A stretch of DNA of 64,000 nt from Aminobacter ciceronei. GTDB taxonomy: Bacteria > Pseudomonadota > Alphaproteobacteria > Rhizobiales > Rhizobiaceae. The position numbers were made by a program, and so were the translations under genes. The stretch covers positions 1-64,000 of the forward strand of contig NZ_JACJHY010000005.1 of the NCBI RefSeq assembly GCF_014138625.1, given 5' to 3'. Position 1 is the stretch's first letter; every line of letters begins with the position of its first letter. Positions 62,818 to 64,000 of the stretch are shown in pieces. Below the pieces are notes generated by a model. The model worked only from the letters and a program-made list of their open reading frames with translations. It was not told the DNA's origin and did not search any database.

Positions 62818-64000
62818 ATGATCTCAGAAGACGCCGACTGGAAGTTCACCACCATTCCTGCCCTCTGCGCGCGGGCGGCCGAGCTCTATGGCACACGCAC
62901 GGCCGTTGAAGACAACGGCGTCGTGCTGAACTTCATTGAGCTCGACACGATGCGCAAGCGCGTCGCCAAGGCGATGATCGCAGCCGGTGTCGAGAAGGGC
63001 GACCGCATCATGGTCTGGGCGCCCAACACCTGGAAATGGTTCGCCACAGCCCTTGGCCTCGTCACCGCAGGCGCCGTGCTCATTCCCGCCAGCACCCGCT
63101 TCAAGGGCGCGGAAATCGCCGAGCTGGTGAAGCGCAGCGGCACCTCGGTGCTGTTTTCGGTCGGCGACTTCCTGGGCACCTATTACCCTGACCAGCTCCG
63201 TGCCGAGACGCGCGACCTGCTGCGCGAAGTGGTCGTCATCGGCGACGGCAGCAAAGGCGATCGCGACTGGGAGAGCTTCGTTGCATCGGGCGACAGCATC
63301 AGCGATGCCGAGCTTGCCGCACGCGAGGCCACTGTCGGCCCGGACGATCTCTGCGACATGCTGTTCACCTCGGGCACCACGGGTTATCCCAAGGGCGTCA
63401 TGTACGGTCACCAGCAGTGCCTTCGGGCGATCGATGCCTGGGCGACGCGTGTCGGTATCCGCGAGCATGACCGCATCCTGGTCATCCCGCCGCTTTTCCA
63501 CGTCTTCGGCTATCGTGCCGGGGCAATGGTGGCACTTATGCGCGGCGCCGTCTTCATGCCGCATCTCACCTATGATGCCGGCGAAATTCTCAAGCGCGTC
63601 GCCGAAGAGAAGATCAGCGTCATCCCCGGTCCGCCCGCCATCTTCCAGGGCATGCTCCAGCATCCGGGACTGGCAAAATTCGACACCTCCAGCCTGCGTC
63701 TGGCCGTTACGGGAAGCACGACAATTCCGCCTATTCTGGTCCATCGGATGCGAACAGAACTTGGCATAGCGGGCGTGGTGACAGGCTATGGCCTGACCGA
63801 ATGCGGCGGCTATGGCACGATGTGCCTGGCGACCGATCCGGATGAGGTGATTGCCAACACCGCCGGCAAGGCGGCTCCCGGCGTCGAAGTCCGTATCATG
63901 GCCGACGACGGCCATTTCCTGCCCGACGGCAAGCCCGGCGAAGTGGTGATCCGCGGCTACATCGTCATGAAGGGTTACTTCAACGATCTGGAAGCCACTG
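62818..64000 (+). CDS. AMP-binding acyl-CoA synthetase, C-terminus missing
   Basis: ANL-family enzyme; 394 residues are in the window and the C-terminal domain lies beyond it. MLFTSGTTGYPKGVMY (181-196) is the ATP-binding P-loop; VTGYGLTECGG is the A5 motif; GEVVIRGYIVMKGYF is A7-like. It activates a carboxylic acid to acyl-AMP then acyl-CoA. Start at ATG 62818 (MISEDADW). With the thiolase, halogenase and LysE genes it may form a metabolite or fatty-acid pathway. Confidence 0.93.
   Translation, partial: MISEDADWKFTTIPALCARAAELYGTRTAVEDNGVVLNFIELDTMRKRVAKAMIAAGVEKGDRIMVWAPNTWKWFATALGLVTAGAVLIPASTRFKGAEIAELVKRSGTSVLFSVGDFLGTYYPDQLRAETRDLLREVVVIGDGSKGDRDWESFVASGDSISDAELAAREATVGPDDLCDMLFTSGTTGYPKGVMYGHQQCLRAIDAWATRVGIREHDRILVIPPLFHVFGYRAGAMVALMRGAVFMPHLTYDAGEILKRVAEEKISVIPGPPAIFQGMLQHPGLAKFDTSSLRLAVTGSTTIPPILVHRMRTELGIAGVVTGYGLTECGGYGTMCLATDPDEVIANTAGKAAPGVEVRIMADDGHFLPDGKPGEVVIRGYIVMKGYFNDLEAT

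Overview
The window is GC-rich chromosomal DNA from an alphaproteobacterium, most likely a Hyphomicrobiales member near Mesorhizobium/Aminobacter. The evidence is the gene families (GapR/DUF2312, DUF1192, DUF1244, DUF1036, L36 of 41 residues, paired YdcH proteins), a 6S RNA gene just upstream of 5-formyltetrahydrofolate cyclo-ligase, and rhizobial-style intergenic repeats. The genus is an inference from gene content. No rRNA, tRNA, CRISPR array or replication origin was seen.

Region 1 (1-39000) is mostly housekeeping and small regulator/target modules. It opens with an IS1182-type transposase cut by the window edge. Then come TetR/NmrA/DUF1772, ddl, a SelW-like protein, yebC, an MBL-fold protein, a MASE1-GGDEF cyclase, HxlR/GST, ArsR/SRPBCC/VOC, a DnaB-core ATPase, TerC, YmdB, fau and 6S RNA. 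A MoxR ATPase and its VWA partner follow, separated by a frameshifted gene, a GNAT and a GH25 lipoprotein. After these lie msrB, a flavin monooxygenase/FMN reductase module with a LysR regulator, gapR, N-formylglutamate amidohydrolase, pyk, an alpha/beta hydrolase flanked by GGGAGTAG repeats, rpmJ, HxlR/imine reductase-like, purEK, YdcH pair, MFS, quinone oxidoreductase and a methyltransferase. Several regulators face their targets across clear palindromes.

Region 2 (39299-53220) is a compact catabolic locus. A NIPSNAP-like protein and an SsuC/SsuB-type ABC permease and ATPase run leftward. A HyuA-like protein, a HyuB-like protein with an acetone-carboxylase-gamma-like zinc tail, a DUF35 protein, an SCP2-thiolase-like protein, an SDR and the ABC binding protein run rightward. 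An IclR regulator and an ADP-forming acyl-CoA synthetase complete it. I read it as uptake, ATP-dependent carboxylation (or hydantoin-like ring opening), CoA activation and C-C cleavage of an unknown carbonyl compound. Palindromes built from CCGGAA half-sites recur in its promoters.

Region 3 (53221-64000) is accessory. About 1 kb of apparently decayed DNA leads to a MocR-type regulator divergent from an EamA transporter, a secreted beta-propeller protein and a LysR regulator divergent from a thiolase. An AT-rich stretch precedes a flavin-dependent-halogenase-like enzyme that keeps the family lysine and the WxWxIP motif. A LysE exporter and an acyl-CoA ligase, cut by the window end, follow. The halogenase neighbourhood and the carboxylase-like locus are the two most interesting parts of the window.
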